Below are positions 30,211 through 39,961 of a stretch of 50,430 nt of DNA, piece after piece. Below the pieces are notes generated by a model. It ran no database searches. It was not told where the DNA came from and saw only the letters and a program-made list of their open reading frames with translations. Location: assembly GCA_017961265.1 (NCBI GenBank), contig JAGCXN010000009.1, positions 1-50,430 on the forward strand, read 5' to 3'. The position numbers were made by a program, and so were the translations under genes. Numbering within the stretch: the first letter of the stretch is position 1; each line of letters opens with the position of its first letter. Source of the DNA: Bacteroidales bacterium. GTDB lineage: Bacteria > Bacteroidota > Bacteroidia > Bacteroidales > WCHB1-69.

Positions 30211-31674
30211 ATGAACATCTTAAAAGAAAAACAGAACGAACCTGTGCAGGTTTTGAGCATTGAAATTTGCGAAGCAGATTATGCAGAGAAAGTATTAGCA
30301 GCATTGAAGAAGCAGCGCCGTACCGCCAGCGTTCCCGGCTTCCGCGTCGGAAACGCTCCGATGGGCCTCATCAAAAAAATGTACGAGAAGTCCTTCATCG
30401 CCGATGCGGTGAACGATCTGATGTACGAGGCACTGAACAACCATGTGCACGAAAACAAGCTCGACATCCTCGGCGAACCCCTCCCGATTGACGACCGCAC
30501 ACAGGTTGATTTCGAGCACCCTGAAAAGTTCGTCTTTACTTTCGAAATTGCTGTGAAGCCCGAATTTGACATCGACTACTCCAAGATTCCTTCTTTCACC
30601 CGCTACGAAGTGGCTGCCTCCGACGAGGAAGTCGATAACTACATCAATGACCTCCGCAAACGTCATGGTCAGTACAGTGCCCCCGATGTCGTTTCTGATA
30701 ACGACTTTGTCACAGTGGAATACGGCGAAAATCAAAACGGAAACTTCTACGCCAATGACTTGAACGAGGAAGGCAAGAAACTTTTCATCGGCAAGCTCAA
30801 GGGCGAAGTCGTCAACGCCGATGTCAATACCATCTTCCAAAGCGATGTGAAAGAAGCTGAATTCCTGAAGATTGCAGGCGAGCTTCTCAACAAGAAGGAG
30901 CCCAACAACCTGAATATGACCATCAAGTACATCGGTCATCTCGAACCAGCCGAAATCAACGAAGAGTTCTTCAAGAAAATTTCGTCTGAAGACCATCCGA
31001 TTGCCGACATGGCCGCGCTCCGTGCCGACGGTGCCGCCAAGATTGAAGCCGAATATGCCCAGCATGTCGGCCAGAAGTTCATGAACGACGCGATCGAAGC
31101 CCTCATTGAGAACGTGAAGTTCGATCTTCCCACCGAATTTATGAAGAAGTACATCCTCACCGCCCAGAAGGAGATGACGGCTGAAAAACTCGAAGAAGAG
31201 TATCCGAAGTATGAAAAGTCCTTCAAGTGGGAATTGATTGAGAATAAGATTGTTAAGGATAACAATATCAAGATTGACGAAGAAGCTGTCCGTAACTATA
31301 TCCGCGACTTCTACATGCACAACTACTTCTCCCAGTTCAAGGCAGAGGACGTTGCTGAGCGCGTCGATTCCCTCGTCGCAGAAACGATGAAGAACAAGGA
31401 GAGCCTGAAGCAGATTTACGACCAACTGTTCGACCGTGCCATTGGCGAAGTGCTGATGAAGAACATGAACACCACCGTCAAGCGCATCACTTTCAAGGAG
31501 TTCGCCGAAGAACTTTACGGCATCAAGCCGGAAGGGGAGAGCAAGCCGAAGGCTAAGAAAACCACCAAAAAGGCGGTGAAGGAAGAAACTCCGGAGGAAG
31601 CTGAGACGGAAGTCGAGGAAAAGCCGAAAAAGAAAGCCGCCCCTAAGAAAAAAGCAACCCCTAAAGCAGAATAA
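30211..31674 (+). CDS. tig: Trigger factor, ribosome-associated chaperone
   Basis: The product (487 residues) binds nascent chains at the ribosome exit. The N-terminal ribosome-binding domain carries the signature loop as SVPGFRVGNAPMGLIKKMY (family consensus GFRPGKVP). The middle and C-terminal chaperone domains follow (IKYIGHLEPAEINEEFFKKI; helical arms). The last 45 residues are a Lys/Glu-rich low-complexity tail (KPKAKKTTKKAVKEE...KKKAAPKKKAT). It heads the classical tig-clpP-clpX cluster. Confidence 0.92.
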   Translation: MNILKEKQNEPVQVLSIEICEADYAEKVLAALKKQRRTASVPGFRVGNAPMGLIKKMYEKSFIADAVNDLMYEALNNHVHENKLDILGEPLPIDDRTQVDFEHPEKFVFTFEIAVKPEFDIDYSKIPSFTRYEVAASDEEVDNYINDLRKRHGQYSAPDVVSDNDFVTVEYGENQNGNFYANDLNEEGKKLFIGKLKGEVVNADVNTIFQSDVKEAEFLKIAGELLNKKEPNNLNMTIKYIGHLEPAEINEEFFKKISSEDHPIADMAALRADGAAKIEAEYAQHVGQKFMNDAIEALIENVKFDLPTEFMKKYILTAQKEMTAEKLEEEYPKYEKSFKWELIENKIVKDNNIKIDEEAVRNYIRDFYMHNYFSQFKAEDVAERVDSLVAETMKNKESLKQIYDQLFDRAIGEVLMKNMNTTVKRITFKEFAEELYGIKPEGESKPKAKKTTKKAVKEETPEEAETEVEEKPKKKAAPKKKATPKAE

Positions 31675-31684
31675 TTAATTGAAT

Positions 31685-32350
31685 ATGAACGATTTTAGAA
31701 AATATGCCGTCAAGCATCACGGCATTTCCAGCCTTCACGTGGACAAATACACCTCCTTCGTGAATGACTATCTTACACCTTATATTATAGAGGAACGTCC
31801 GATGAACATCACGCAGTTGGACGTTTTCTCCCGTCTGATGAAGGACCGTATCATTTTCCTCGGCGTGCCGATTGACGACGACGTGGCCAACATCATCCAG
31901 GCGCAGCTGTTGTTCCTCGAGTCGCAAGACGCGGAGCGTGACATCCAGATTTATCTGAACTCGCCTGGCGGTTACGTCCACGCGGGTTTGGGCATCTACG
32001 ACACGATGCAGTACATCAATCCTGACGTCTCCACCATCTGTACGGGCATGGCCGCCTCCATGGCTGCTGTCCTGCTTTGCGCCGGTGCAGCCGGAAAGCG
32101 TTTCGCTCTTCCGCACTCCCGCGTCATGATCCACCAGCCCCTCGGCGGTGCACAAGGTCAAGCCTCCGACATCGAAATCGAAGCCAAGGAAATCCAGAAA
32201 CTCAAGAAGGAACTCTACGAAATCATCTCCAAGCACTCAGGCAAGGATTACGACCAAGTGTGGAAGGACTGCGACCGCAACTACTGGATGGTCGCCTCTG
32301 AAGCCAAGGAGTACGGAATGATCGACGAGGTTCTTGGAAGAACGAAGTAA
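31685..32350 (+). CDS. clpP: ATP-dependent Clp protease proteolytic subunit
   Basis: Serine peptidase of the ClpXP complex, 221 residues from the ATG at 31,685 (an upstream TTG two codons earlier is less likely). Catalytic triad Ser125 (GMAASMAAVLL), His150 (VMIHQPLGG) and Asp195 (WKDCDRNYW). The N-terminal extension of about 35 residues is longer than in E. coli, as usual in Bacteroidales. It lies 10 bases after tig and 2 bases before clpX. Confidence 0.95.
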   Translation: MNDFRKYAVKHHGISSLHVDKYTSFVNDYLTPYIIEERPMNITQLDVFSRLMKDRIIFLGVPIDDDVANIIQAQLLFLESQDAERDIQIYLNSPGGYVHAGLGIYDTMQYINPDVSTICTGMAASMAAVLLCAGAAGKRFALPHSRVMIHQPLGGAQGQASDIEIEAKEIQKLKKELYEIISKHSGKDYDQVWKDCDRNYWMVASEAKEYGMIDEVLGRTK

Positions 32351-32352
32351 TT

Positions 32353-33588
32353 ATGGCCAAACACTCTCATTCAGACAACTTCTGTAACTTTTGCGGACGC
32401 CCGGAATCGCCTGAAAATCCTTTGATTTACGGGCTTACGGGCGCTATCTGCGAGAACTGCATCCGTACGGCTGCCGATCTCATCCGTGACGCACAGCAGC
32501 AAAAGCAGATGGAAAGCAAGAAGAACTTTCAGGTCAAGCTTTTAAAACCCAGTGAGATAAAACGCCGCCTTGACCAGTATGTCATCGGTCAGGACGAAGC
32601 CAAGAAGGTGATTTCTGTCGCGGTTTACAACCACTATAAAAGAATCATGTATGCCGGTAGCACCGACGATGTGGAGATTGAAAAGTCCAATATCGTGATG
32701 GTGGGCGACACGGGTACTGGTAAAACGTTGATCGCCAAGACGATTGCAAAGATGCTGGAGGTTCCGTTTTGTATTGCCGATGCCACAGTTTTCACCGAAG
32801 CTGGTTATGTGGGCGAAGATGTGGAGAGCATTCTCACCCGCCTCCTTCAGGCTGCCGACTACGACGTGGCCAAAGCTGAACGCGGTATCGTTTTCATCGA
32901 CGAAATTGACAAGATCGCTCGCAAAGGTGCAGATAATCCATCCATCACCCGCGACGTGTCAGGGGAGGGGGTGCAGCAGTCCCTGCTGAAACTGTTGGAA
33001 GGCTCCAAGGTGAATGTTCCCCCGCAAGGCGGACGTAAACATCCTGAGCAACAGTTTATTGAGGTGGATACGCAGAACATCCTCTTCATCGGCAGCGGCG
33101 CTTTCAACAATCTTGACAAGATTATTGCCGAGAGAATGAATACCAACGTCATCGGCTACAATGCTAAGAACCGCACGGTCGATAAGGACAACATGCTGCA
33201 GTACGTCTCCGCACAGGATTTCAAGACTTTCGGACTGATTCCCGAACTGTGCGGACGTTTTCCTGTCATCACTTACCTCAATGCGCTGGATGCTACGGCC
33301 TTGAAACGGATTCTGACAGAACCGAAAAATGCCCTTATCAAGCAGTATGTCAAGCTGTTCGAATTGGATGGGATTAGATTGGAATTTGCCGATGAAGCCA
33401 TTGACTACATCGTTGAGAAGGCTGTGGAACTGAAACTCGGTGCCCGAGGTCTTCGTTCTATTGTCGAGAAAATCATGACCAATGCCATGTATTGCTTCCC
33501 CGATTCAAAGGACAAGGCCATCACAATAGACAAAAAATACGCTCAGGAACAATTTGAACACTCTATTTTTCGTTTTCTTGAAGATTAA
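32353..33588 (+). CDS. clpX: ATP-dependent Clp protease ATPase subunit
   Basis: AAA+ unfoldase that feeds substrates to ClpP, 411 residues. N-terminal zinc-binding domain [12 protein letters not shown]...CENC, Walker A GDTGTGKT near residue 117, GYVGEDVES pore region, Walker [12 protein letters not shown], and the sensor region [10 protein letters not shown]. All conserved motifs present. Confidence 0.96.
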   Translation: MAKHSHSDNFCNFCGRPESPENPLIYGLTGAICENCIRTAADLIRDAQQQKQMESKKNFQVKLLKPSEIKRRLDQYVIGQDEAKKVISVAVYNHYKRIMYAGSTDDVEIEKSNIVMVGDTGTGKTLIAKTIAKMLEVPFCIADATVFTEAGYVGEDVESILTRLLQAADYDVAKAERGIVFIDEIDKIARKGADNPSITRDVSGEGVQQSLLKLLEGSKVNVPPQGGRKHPEQQFIEVDTQNILFIGSGAFNNLDKIIAERMNTNVIGYNAKNRTVDKDNMLQYVSAQDFKTFGLIPELCGRFPVITYLNALDATALKRILTEPKNALIKQYVKLFELDGIRLEFADEAIDYIVEKAVELKLGARGLRSIVEKIMTNAMYCFPDSKDKAITIDKKYAQEQFEHSIFRFLED

Positions 33589-33611
33589 TGTTTGACTTCA
33601 TTTTTTGAAAT

Positions 33612-35294
33612 ATGAAAATAAAAAGTATCCTTGCAATGTTTGTTATCATGCTGATAGCAAACATTTTGTTTTCTCAGAATGTGACGATTCAGGCCACGTT
33701 GCTCCATAACACGGCCTCCAAGGTGGAATTACGGTCTGCTTACGATCAAAAAGCTCCCGTTTACGCCACAACTGACATCAAGGGCGATGTCGTTACCATC
33801 AAGGCTCAGATTCCTCAAACGGATCTTTATTCGGCTGTTTTTGATGGCAAGACTCAATTCCTGATGTGTCTCGCTCCGAATGATAAGTTGGAGGTGACGA
33901 TTGATGTGGCAAATCCGCAGCGTGTTCCTGCTGTCTCCGGTTCAAAATCGGTGCTTTTCTCCAAGCAGCTTACTGATTTGCTCTATTCGCGGCAAGATTA
34001 CCTCGACAGTCTGAACCGGGAGGTGCAGAGCAATCAGACACAACTCTATTTTTCGGACTTCCTTACGAGGTTCCGTCCCTACAGCCAATCGGCGCAGGAG
34101 GCGGATGCGGATGTGATAGCCGCTCTTGAGAAAAATGACACTCTTGTCAAATTGTTGGAACAGTGCGGTAACAATGGCGTGATTTCTAAGAAATCGATGG
34201 ATCTCTTTTTTACTGAGTCTGTCAAGAACATGAAACTTCTGAAAAATTATTATGCCACTTTCAATAACCATCTTGAGACAGTGGCACCGAACTATGATTT
34301 TTCCAATCCTAAGATCATTGCGGGATACGATGGGTTCTATAAGGATTTATCGGTTTACAACTCTTCTGTTTCTGAACACAATGCACTTATTACAAGCTTG
34401 TTGAAAGATTATTGTTTTATGTTGTCGGATTTAATTTCCCAGTACGACAGCCAGTTTTATGATGGTAAGTTGGATGCACCGAAGGCGAAGTTGAATTATT
34501 GCAATGCTGTTGCGAATCTCATTAACAAGTATGGTTTTGCTGCATCACAGAAAAAAAATGACATTGAAGCCAACTCAATGGTATTGAAGACGTTGTCGAA
34601 CAATATAGCAAGGGAGGTGCAAGGTTATATTGAAAATATTGTGGCTTCCTATCAGAAGCAGTTCAACGAAAAAAATGCGGAAATTTCTGCTACTTCCCGG
34701 AATCTGATGTTGGAAAACAAGAGTGACCTTTCCACCCTGATGTTCATTGACAACTTCGCGCAGGATAAGTCGTTACAAACGGAAATTATCACTGCGCTTC
34801 ACGACGCGTATCCGGAACATCCGTTGGTAGCGGAACGTTACAACAAGATCAACAACCCGCAATTCCGCACCTCTGAGGGTAGTATCGCCCCCGAACTGGA
34901 GTTCTCGGACCCGGACGGAAAAGTACGCAAGTTGTCGGATTTGCGCGGCAAAGTGGTGTTGATTGACTTCTGGGCCTCCTGGTGCGGCCCGTGCAGGAAA
35001 GAGAATCCGCATGTGCGTGCCATGTACGAAAAGTACCATGACCGCGGCTTTGAGATTTTCAGTGTTTCCTTGGACAACAACAAGAACCGTTGGAAGGACG
35101 CGATTGCGAAGGACGGGCTGGTGTGGCCCAACCACGTCAGTGACCTGAAAGGGTGGGGCTCCGCCGCAGCCAAGTTGTACGGTGTCAGCTCGATACCCTC
35201 CACGTTCCTCGTGGACAAGGACGGACGTATCATCGCCAAAGGGCTTCGTGGCGAGCAGCTGACCGCTGTCCTCGAACAGATTTTCGGCAAATAG
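33612..35294 (+). CDS. Secreted thioredoxin-like protein of the TlpA family, with large N-terminal domain
   Basis: 560 residues with a signal peptide (MKIKSILAMFVIMLIANILFS). Residues about 25-410 are an uncharacterised domain, beginning with a DUF4369-like beta stretch (NVTIQATLLHNTASKVELRS) and continuing helical. Residues about 425-560 are a TlpA thioredoxin domain: VVLIDFWASWCGPCRKEN with the CGPC redox site, and SIPSTFLVDKDGRI with the cis-Pro. It is probably periplasmic disulphide reduction or heme/cytochrome maturation (family knowledge). Confidence 0.87.
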   Translation: MKIKSILAMFVIMLIANILFSQNVTIQATLLHNTASKVELRSAYDQKAPVYATTDIKGDVVTIKAQIPQTDLYSAVFDGKTQFLMCLAPNDKLEVTIDVANPQRVPAVSGSKSVLFSKQLTDLLYSRQDYLDSLNREVQSNQTQLYFSDFLTRFRPYSQSAQEADADVIAALEKNDTLVKLLEQCGNNGVISKKSMDLFFTESVKNMKLLKNYYATFNNHLETVAPNYDFSNPKIIAGYDGFYKDLSVYNSSVSEHNALITSLLKDYCFMLSDLISQYDSQFYDGKLDAPKAKLNYCNAVANLINKYGFAASQKKNDIEANSMVLKTLSNNIAREVQGYIENIVASYQKQFNEKNAEISATSRNLMLENKSDLSTLMFIDNFAQDKSLQTEIITALHDAYPEHPLVAERYNKINNPQFRTSEGSIAPELEFSDPDGKVRKLSDLRGKVVLIDFWASWCGPCRKENPHVRAMYEKYHDRGFEIFSVSLDNNKNRWKDAIAKDGLVWPNHVSDLKGWGSAAAKLYGVSSIPSTFLVDKDGRIIAKGLRGEQLTAVLEQIFGK

Positions 35295-35302
35295 TCAGGC
35301 CT

Positions 35303-36088
35303 ATGAAGAGGGTTGTGGGATTTCTGGTTTTTCTTTCTCTGTTTCTTGCGCTGTCCGCGCAGGAGAACGTCACCGTTTTGGAAGGGATGACTGGCACCCA
35401 ACTCTATGCCGACCCCAACGGGAACATCTATCTCGTCAATGGCTCCAAACTGAGCAAGTTGGACGCAAATGGCAACTTCCTGCGCTCTTTCGACGATTCC
35501 TTTTCGGGAGACATCGCTTCTGTTGACGTTGACAACCCGCTGAAAATCATGGTTTTTTATCGTGAAAGCGGAAAAATCGTCTTCTTGGACGACCGTCTCT
35601 CTCCAGTGATGGCTCCGCTGGACTTGTTCAGCCATGGCTTCACATCAGTTGGTCTTGCGGCTTATTCCACCGACAATCTGATATGGCTCTATGACGGCAG
35701 TTCCAATGAACTGGTATGCATCGACTTTTATTTTAAGGAAAAGACGCGAAATAGGCTTAACATCAGCGATTTCCATCCATCGGAGCTGCTGGCTTGTCAG
35801 GAACGGGTGCTGCTGCTGAACAACCCCAATGACGGCATATACCTTTTTGATGCTTTCGGTACGCTGATCAAGAGAATCCCTTTACAGGCAGATAGGATTA
35901 CCGGATACTCCAAAGGACGGATTGCCTACAGAGTCGTCAATAGGATAGTAGGGGAGTATGACCACATCTCTTTATCGGATTCCCAGAAAGAGTTTGCAGC
36001 ATGGGATTGTATTGATGCGTTGTGGAATATGGCGATGGCGAAGCTATACTATTTGGACAAGGAGCATCGTTTGACTATCGTTAATTAG
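35303..36088 (+). CDS. Secreted protein, beta-propeller-like, unknown function
   Basis: 261 residues from the ATG at 35,303; a longer frame from 35,153 overlaps the previous gene with shadow residues. Signal peptide MKRVVGFLVFLSLFLALSA. Repeated strand blocks with G-D patterns (ADPNGNIYLVNGSKLSKLDANGN, DGIYLFDAFGTLIKRIPL) look like propeller blades. It lies 8 bases after the thioredoxin gene. Confidence 0.75.
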   Translation: MKRVVGFLVFLSLFLALSAQENVTVLEGMTGTQLYADPNGNIYLVNGSKLSKLDANGNFLRSFDDSFSGDIASVDVDNPLKIMVFYRESGKIVFLDDRLSPVMAPLDLFSHGFTSVGLAAYSTDNLIWLYDGSSNELVCIDFYFKEKTRNRLNISDFHPSELLACQERVLLLNNPNDGIYLFDAFGTLIKRIPLQADRITGYSKGRIAYRVVNRIVGEYDHISLSDSQKEFAAWDCIDALWNMAMAKLYYLDKEHRLTIVN

Positions 36089-36089
36089 G

Positions 36090-37034
36090 ATGAAAAAACT
36101 GACCTTTATCGTGCTCGTCTTTCTCTCTGTTTCAGTGCAGGGACAGAAGAATTACGACTTTCGGTATTGGGAGGATTCATTGGTCCGTCTGCGCGAAAAT
36201 GTGATGTCAGCCCCCCGTGAGGAAGAACGCTATGTCTTAAATGAGGACTTTATGAATCTCTTGGATTTTATTCTGAATCAGAAAAATGCATTTAAGCATC
36301 CGTGGGATTCTGCCAAGAATTTTTCCGTGCTTACCTCACCTGATAAATTGTTCAAAATATTCACTTGGTTTGTGCCGAAAGATGACTATACGGTGGAGAA
36401 TTTCGGTTTTATCCATGTCTATAATGAAGGCCGTAAGAAGTACGTTCTCTATCCGTTGGTGGACAAGCGCAATGTGATTGACTATCCTCGGACCAACATT
36501 GGAAACCACAACAAATGGTACGGTGCTGTCTATTATAAGATGGTGATGCTCAAATCGAAAACGAAGAACTACTACACGCTGCTCGGTTGGAACGGCAATG
36601 ATATGTTCACCAACCAAAAGGTGATTGAGGTGCTTTCGTTCAAGCAGGACGGTTCTCCGGTGTTCGGGGCCAATATTTTCAAAAAATATCCGGAAAAGTC
36701 CAATCGTATCATTTTCGACTATGCCAAAAATTCGGTCTTTTCGCTCAAATATGAGAACCAGTCGTACGATGTGAGCACTGGTCGCCGTGATCCGAAAACC
36801 CACAAGGTGATCTACGAAACCCACACCAGCGATATGATTATTTTCGACCTCTTAGCTCCGTTGGACGACGCAATGGGAAACATTCCCTCCTTTATGGTGC
36901 CAGAGTCGAGCATCAATCAAGGTTTTGTGGAAGATAACGGCAAATGGCTGTTTATTAATAATGTAAAAGGCCGCAATCCCGACAAGGATATGCCCGCCCA
37001 CAAGCCCAAACCACGCGAATATTACAACCCTTGA
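36090..37034 (+). CDS. Secreted protein of unknown function, 314 residues
   Basis: Signal peptide MKKLTFIVLVFLSVSVQG. Aromatic-rich beta protein (KNYDFRYWEDSLVRL, KNYYTLLGWNGNDM, NRIIFDYAKNSVFSLKYENQ). Starts one base after the previous stop, so the three secreted products of 33,612-37,034 probably form one operon. Family common in Bacteroidales; function unknown. Confidence 0.72.
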   Translation: MKKLTFIVLVFLSVSVQGQKNYDFRYWEDSLVRLRENVMSAPREEERYVLNEDFMNLLDFILNQKNAFKHPWDSAKNFSVLTSPDKLFKIFTWFVPKDDYTVENFGFIHVYNEGRKKYVLYPLVDKRNVIDYPRTNIGNHNKWYGAVYYKMVMLKSKTKNYYTLLGWNGNDMFTNQKVIEVLSFKQDGSPVFGANIFKKYPEKSNRIIFDYAKNSVFSLKYENQSYDVSTGRRDPKTHKVIYETHTSDMIIFDLLAPLDDAMGNIPSFMVPESSINQGFVEDNGKWLFINNVKGRNPDKDMPAHKPKPREYYNP

Positions 37035-37042
37035 AACCTGAC

Positions 37043-37100
37043 CAACTTTACAAACTTGATAAACTTGATAAACTTTACAAACTAAAATCGTACCTTTGCA
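37043..37100 (+). promoter_or_regulatory. cysS promoter with AAACTTGATA tandem repeats
   Basis: Short tandem repeats (ACTTTACAAACTTGATAA, ACTTGATAA, ACTTTACAAACT) lead into TACCTTTG at 37,091-37,098. The stretch 37,067-37,100 matches 41,551-41,584 at 32 of 34 bases, including the -7 box. Confidence 0.7.
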
Positions 37101-37118
37101 TCCCAAATTTAAGAGTAT

Positions 37119-38600
37119 ATGAAGGAATTTGACAACCAGTCCAAACTTGAGATTTTCAATACGTTAACGAAGCAGAAGGAGCATTTTGTTCCGCTGAATC
37201 CCGGTCATGTTGGCCTCTATGTCTGCGGACCTACCGTCTATGGCGAGCCGCACCTCGGCCACGCCCGCCCCGCCGTCACCTTCGACCTCGTCTTCCGCTA
37301 CCTCCAGCATATCGGTTACAAAGTGCGCTATGTCCGCAACATCACCGATGTGGGTCATCTGGAGCACGATGCCGACTCCGGTGAGGATAAAATCGCCAAA
37401 AAGGCCCGCCTCGAACAGCTGGAGCCGATGGAAGTGGCGCAGTTTTACATCGACAGCTACCACCGCGCGATGGATGCACTCAACGTGAAACGTCCCTCCA
37501 TCGAACCCCGCGCCTCCGGCCATATTATGGAACAGATTGACATGGTGCAGCGTATCCTTGATGCCGGCTTCGCCTATATTTCGGAAGGCTCCGTCTATTT
37601 TGACGTTGCCAAGTTCGACAAGGAGTTCGGCTACGGGAAGTTGTCGGGCCGCAAACTGGACGAACTGCTGGCCAATACCCGCACCCTCGACGGGCAGGAG
37701 GAGAAGCACAACCCCGCTGACTTCGCCCTTTGGAAGAAGGCCGCTCCCGAACACATCATGCGTTGGAGATCTCCGTGGAGCGACGGCTTCCCGGGCTGGC
37801 ATATCGAATGTACCGCAATGAGCACCAAGTACTTGGGTGAACAGTTCGACATTCACGGCGGCGGAATGGACCTCCTTTTCCCGCACCACGAGTCGGAAGT
37901 GTGCCAAAGCACCGTCGCCAACGGCATGGCTTCCGTCAAGTACTGGATGCACAACAATATGATTACCATCAACGGGCAGAAGATGGGCAAATCGTTGGGT
38001 AACTTCATTACCCTCAATGAGTTCTTTACTGGAAAACACCAGTTGCTGGAGCAAGCCTACTCGCCGATGACCATTCGCTTCTTCGTCCTGCAGGCACATT
38101 ATCGCGGCACCCTCGACTTCTCGAACGAAGCTTTACAGGCTGCCGAAAAGGGTATGGCGAAGCTCTATGCCGCCGCCGCACTCCTGCCGAAACTCAAGGC
38201 TTCCGACCACTCCGACGAGGACATCACCGCATGGGTGGGCCGCTGCTATGACACGATGAACGATGACCTCAATACGCCGCGTCTCATCGCCGAGCTGTTC
38301 GAGGCCGCCCGCATCATCAACTCCGTAAAAGACGGTCGCATCGCCCTCACACAGGAGGATTTGGACGACCTGACGAAGTACTTCGGCATCTTCTTCTATG
38401 ACATTTTGGGAATGAAAGAGGAGGAAGGCCGCGGCAACTCCGAATACACCGACAAGCTGATGGACCTCATCATTGACATCCGCAAGGACGCCAAGGCCAA
38501 CAAGAATTGGACGGTCGCTGACCTCATCCGCGACAAGCTGACGGAGATGGGCATCACCCTGAAAGACACGAAAGAGGGCACGACCTACGAACTCAACTAA
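37119..38600 (+). CDS. cysS: Cysteinyl-tRNA synthetase
   Basis: Charges tRNA-Cys; 493 residues. The class I signature HIGH appears as EPHLGHAR (HLGH), preceded by YVCGPTVYG with zinc ligand Cys36. Other zinc ligands are in [10 protein letters not shown] and [10 protein letters not shown], and KMSKS appears as KMGKSLGNF. The anticodon-binding DALR-type helices follow ([18 protein letters not shown]). Confidence 0.95.
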   Translation: MKEFDNQSKLEIFNTLTKQKEHFVPLNPGHVGLYVCGPTVYGEPHLGHARPAVTFDLVFRYLQHIGYKVRYVRNITDVGHLEHDADSGEDKIAKKARLEQLEPMEVAQFYIDSYHRAMDALNVKRPSIEPRASGHIMEQIDMVQRILDAGFAYISEGSVYFDVAKFDKEFGYGKLSGRKLDELLANTRTLDGQEEKHNPADFALWKKAAPEHIMRWRSPWSDGFPGWHIECTAMSTKYLGEQFDIHGGGMDLLFPHHESEVCQSTVANGMASVKYWMHNNMITINGQKMGKSLGNFITLNEFFTGKHQLLEQAYSPMTIRFFVLQAHYRGTLDFSNEALQAAEKGMAKLYAAAALLPKLKASDHSDEDITAWVGRCYDTMNDDLNTPRLIAELFEAARIINSVKDGRIALTQEDLDDLTKYFGIFFYDILGMKEEEGRGNSEYTDKLMDLIIDIRKDAKANKNWTVADLIRDKLTEMGITLKDTKEGTTYELN

Positions 38601-38603
38601 GCC

Positions 38604-39881
38604 ATGCCTGACCGCTCGCAGCAGCCGCCCGTACAGCAACTGGAGGGTTTCACCCCGCAGCCTCCGCGCCGCATCACCCTCACTAACGGTGTGGTTCTCA
38701 GATTCTTTGAGAACCGCTGCCTCGACCTGATACATTTGGTGGTAAGAGTCACTGCGGGAATCCTATACGAACCGCAGAAGCGCGTCGCTGCCTTTACCTA
38801 TGAGCTCCTTAAGGAGAGCCATCCAACGATGACTTCTGCTGAAATTGACGACTTTTTCGACTACTACGGCGCGACCGTCAGCACGGTGTGTCATTTCGAG
38901 TATATGAGCCTCAATGTCCAGGTTCCGAAAAAAAATCTGGACAAGATTCTTCCCGTGCTGGCCGATTTGCTGCGCAGTCCCCGTTTTCAGTCCGACAATC
39001 TGGAACGTTACCGGGGAAAAAGCATTCAGGATTTTGAGTATTACGTCCAAAAGACCGATTACCGGGCTTCACAGCGGATGCTGAATGCCTATTTCGGCAA
39101 GGATTTTCCGTATGGAAAGATTCTGGAACGCTCTGATATTGAGGCGGTCACACTAGAGCAGATGGTGGCGTACCACAAAAGCACCTGTCATGGCGGTAAC
39201 ATCCGTCTGTTTGTGACGGGCAACCTTGCCGACGACGAGCTTTCAATGGTAGCTAAGATTTTTGAGACGCTGCCGATAGGGGAGAAGGCGCCCTCACTTT
39301 CCGACGCGGGCGTACATTTCGAGCCGCGCCGCATTGCCGAAACGTGGGAAAACGCCCTGCAAACATCGATGGTGATGTGCCGCCCGTCGCTGCCGTATCT
39401 TGACGAGAGCACGCACAAATACCGTTTTCTGACCACCCTTTTCTGCAACTACTTCGGTTCCAGACTGATGCAAAACCTCCGTGAAACCAACGGCTGCACC
39501 TACGGGGTGTCAGGTTCCACCCTCTATTATTCTGCCGGCTCACTCTTTTCCATTGAAAGCGAGGTAAACAATGACAAGGTGGGTGTGGCGCTGGACGAGT
39601 GTTTCAGGGAGATGCGGCGCATTTGCGACGAGCCAGTGGGCGACGAAGAGCTGGATCTGGTGCGGAACTATCTGGTGGGCAATTCCTTGCGATCCATCGA
39701 CGGCACCGTGGCCTACATGCAGACCTATATGCCGTGGGACGACTTCGGCTGCGACAGCACCCGTTTTAGCGACTTCCTACAGGAAATCCGGCAGATTACG
39801 GCCGCCGATGTGCAAAACTTGGCGCAACGGCTGTTCAGGCCGGAGGATTTTACGGTGATAACGGTTGGAAATGTGCAATAA
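38604..39881 (+). CDS. M16 peptidase family protein lacking the zinc site
   Basis: 425 residues with two M16 halves. The first half should carry HxxEH but has FTYELLKESH instead, so it has no zinc ligands. The second half keeps the substrate-binding R...G-x-x-Y block (LRETNGCTYGVSGSTLYYSAG) and DELDLVRNYLVGNSLRSI-like helices. Such inactive subunits usually pair with an active M16 partner; none is in the window. Starts 3 bases after cysS. Confidence 0.8.
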   Translation: MPDRSQQPPVQQLEGFTPQPPRRITLTNGVVLRFFENRCLDLIHLVVRVTAGILYEPQKRVAAFTYELLKESHPTMTSAEIDDFFDYYGATVSTVCHFEYMSLNVQVPKKNLDKILPVLADLLRSPRFQSDNLERYRGKSIQDFEYYVQKTDYRASQRMLNAYFGKDFPYGKILERSDIEAVTLEQMVAYHKSTCHGGNIRLFVTGNLADDELSMVAKIFETLPIGEKAPSLSDAGVHFEPRRIAETWENALQTSMVMCRPSLPYLDESTHKYRFLTTLFCNYFGSRLMQNLRETNGCTYGVSGSTLYYSAGSLFSIESEVNNDKVGVALDECFREMRRICDEPVGDEELDLVRNYLVGNSLRSIDGTVAYMQTYMPWDDFGCDSTRFSDFLQEIRQITAADVQNLAQRLFRPEDFTVITVGNVQ

Positions 39882-39889
39882 ATGAATCA

Positions 39890-39914
39890 GGTGCCTGAGC
39901 TTGTCGAAGGCACC
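39890..39914. repeat. REP-like hairpin CCTGAGCTTGTCGAAGG
   Basis: GGTGCCT and AGGCACC arms surround the core GAGCTTGTCGA. The core CCTGAGCTTGTCGAAGG is a short palindromic sequence dispersed in many bacterial genomes. It lies between the converging M16 and flippase genes, where it can also act as terminator. Confidence 0.7.
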
Positions 39915-39961
39915 ACGAATTACGTTTTCTGGGAAAGCCAGAGAAGTGTTAATTCCATCTG

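Noticed and set aside
35153-35302. Upstream extension of the propeller-like gene
   Set aside because: It overlaps the thioredoxin domain of the previous gene; the ATG at 35,303 begins a clear signal peptide.
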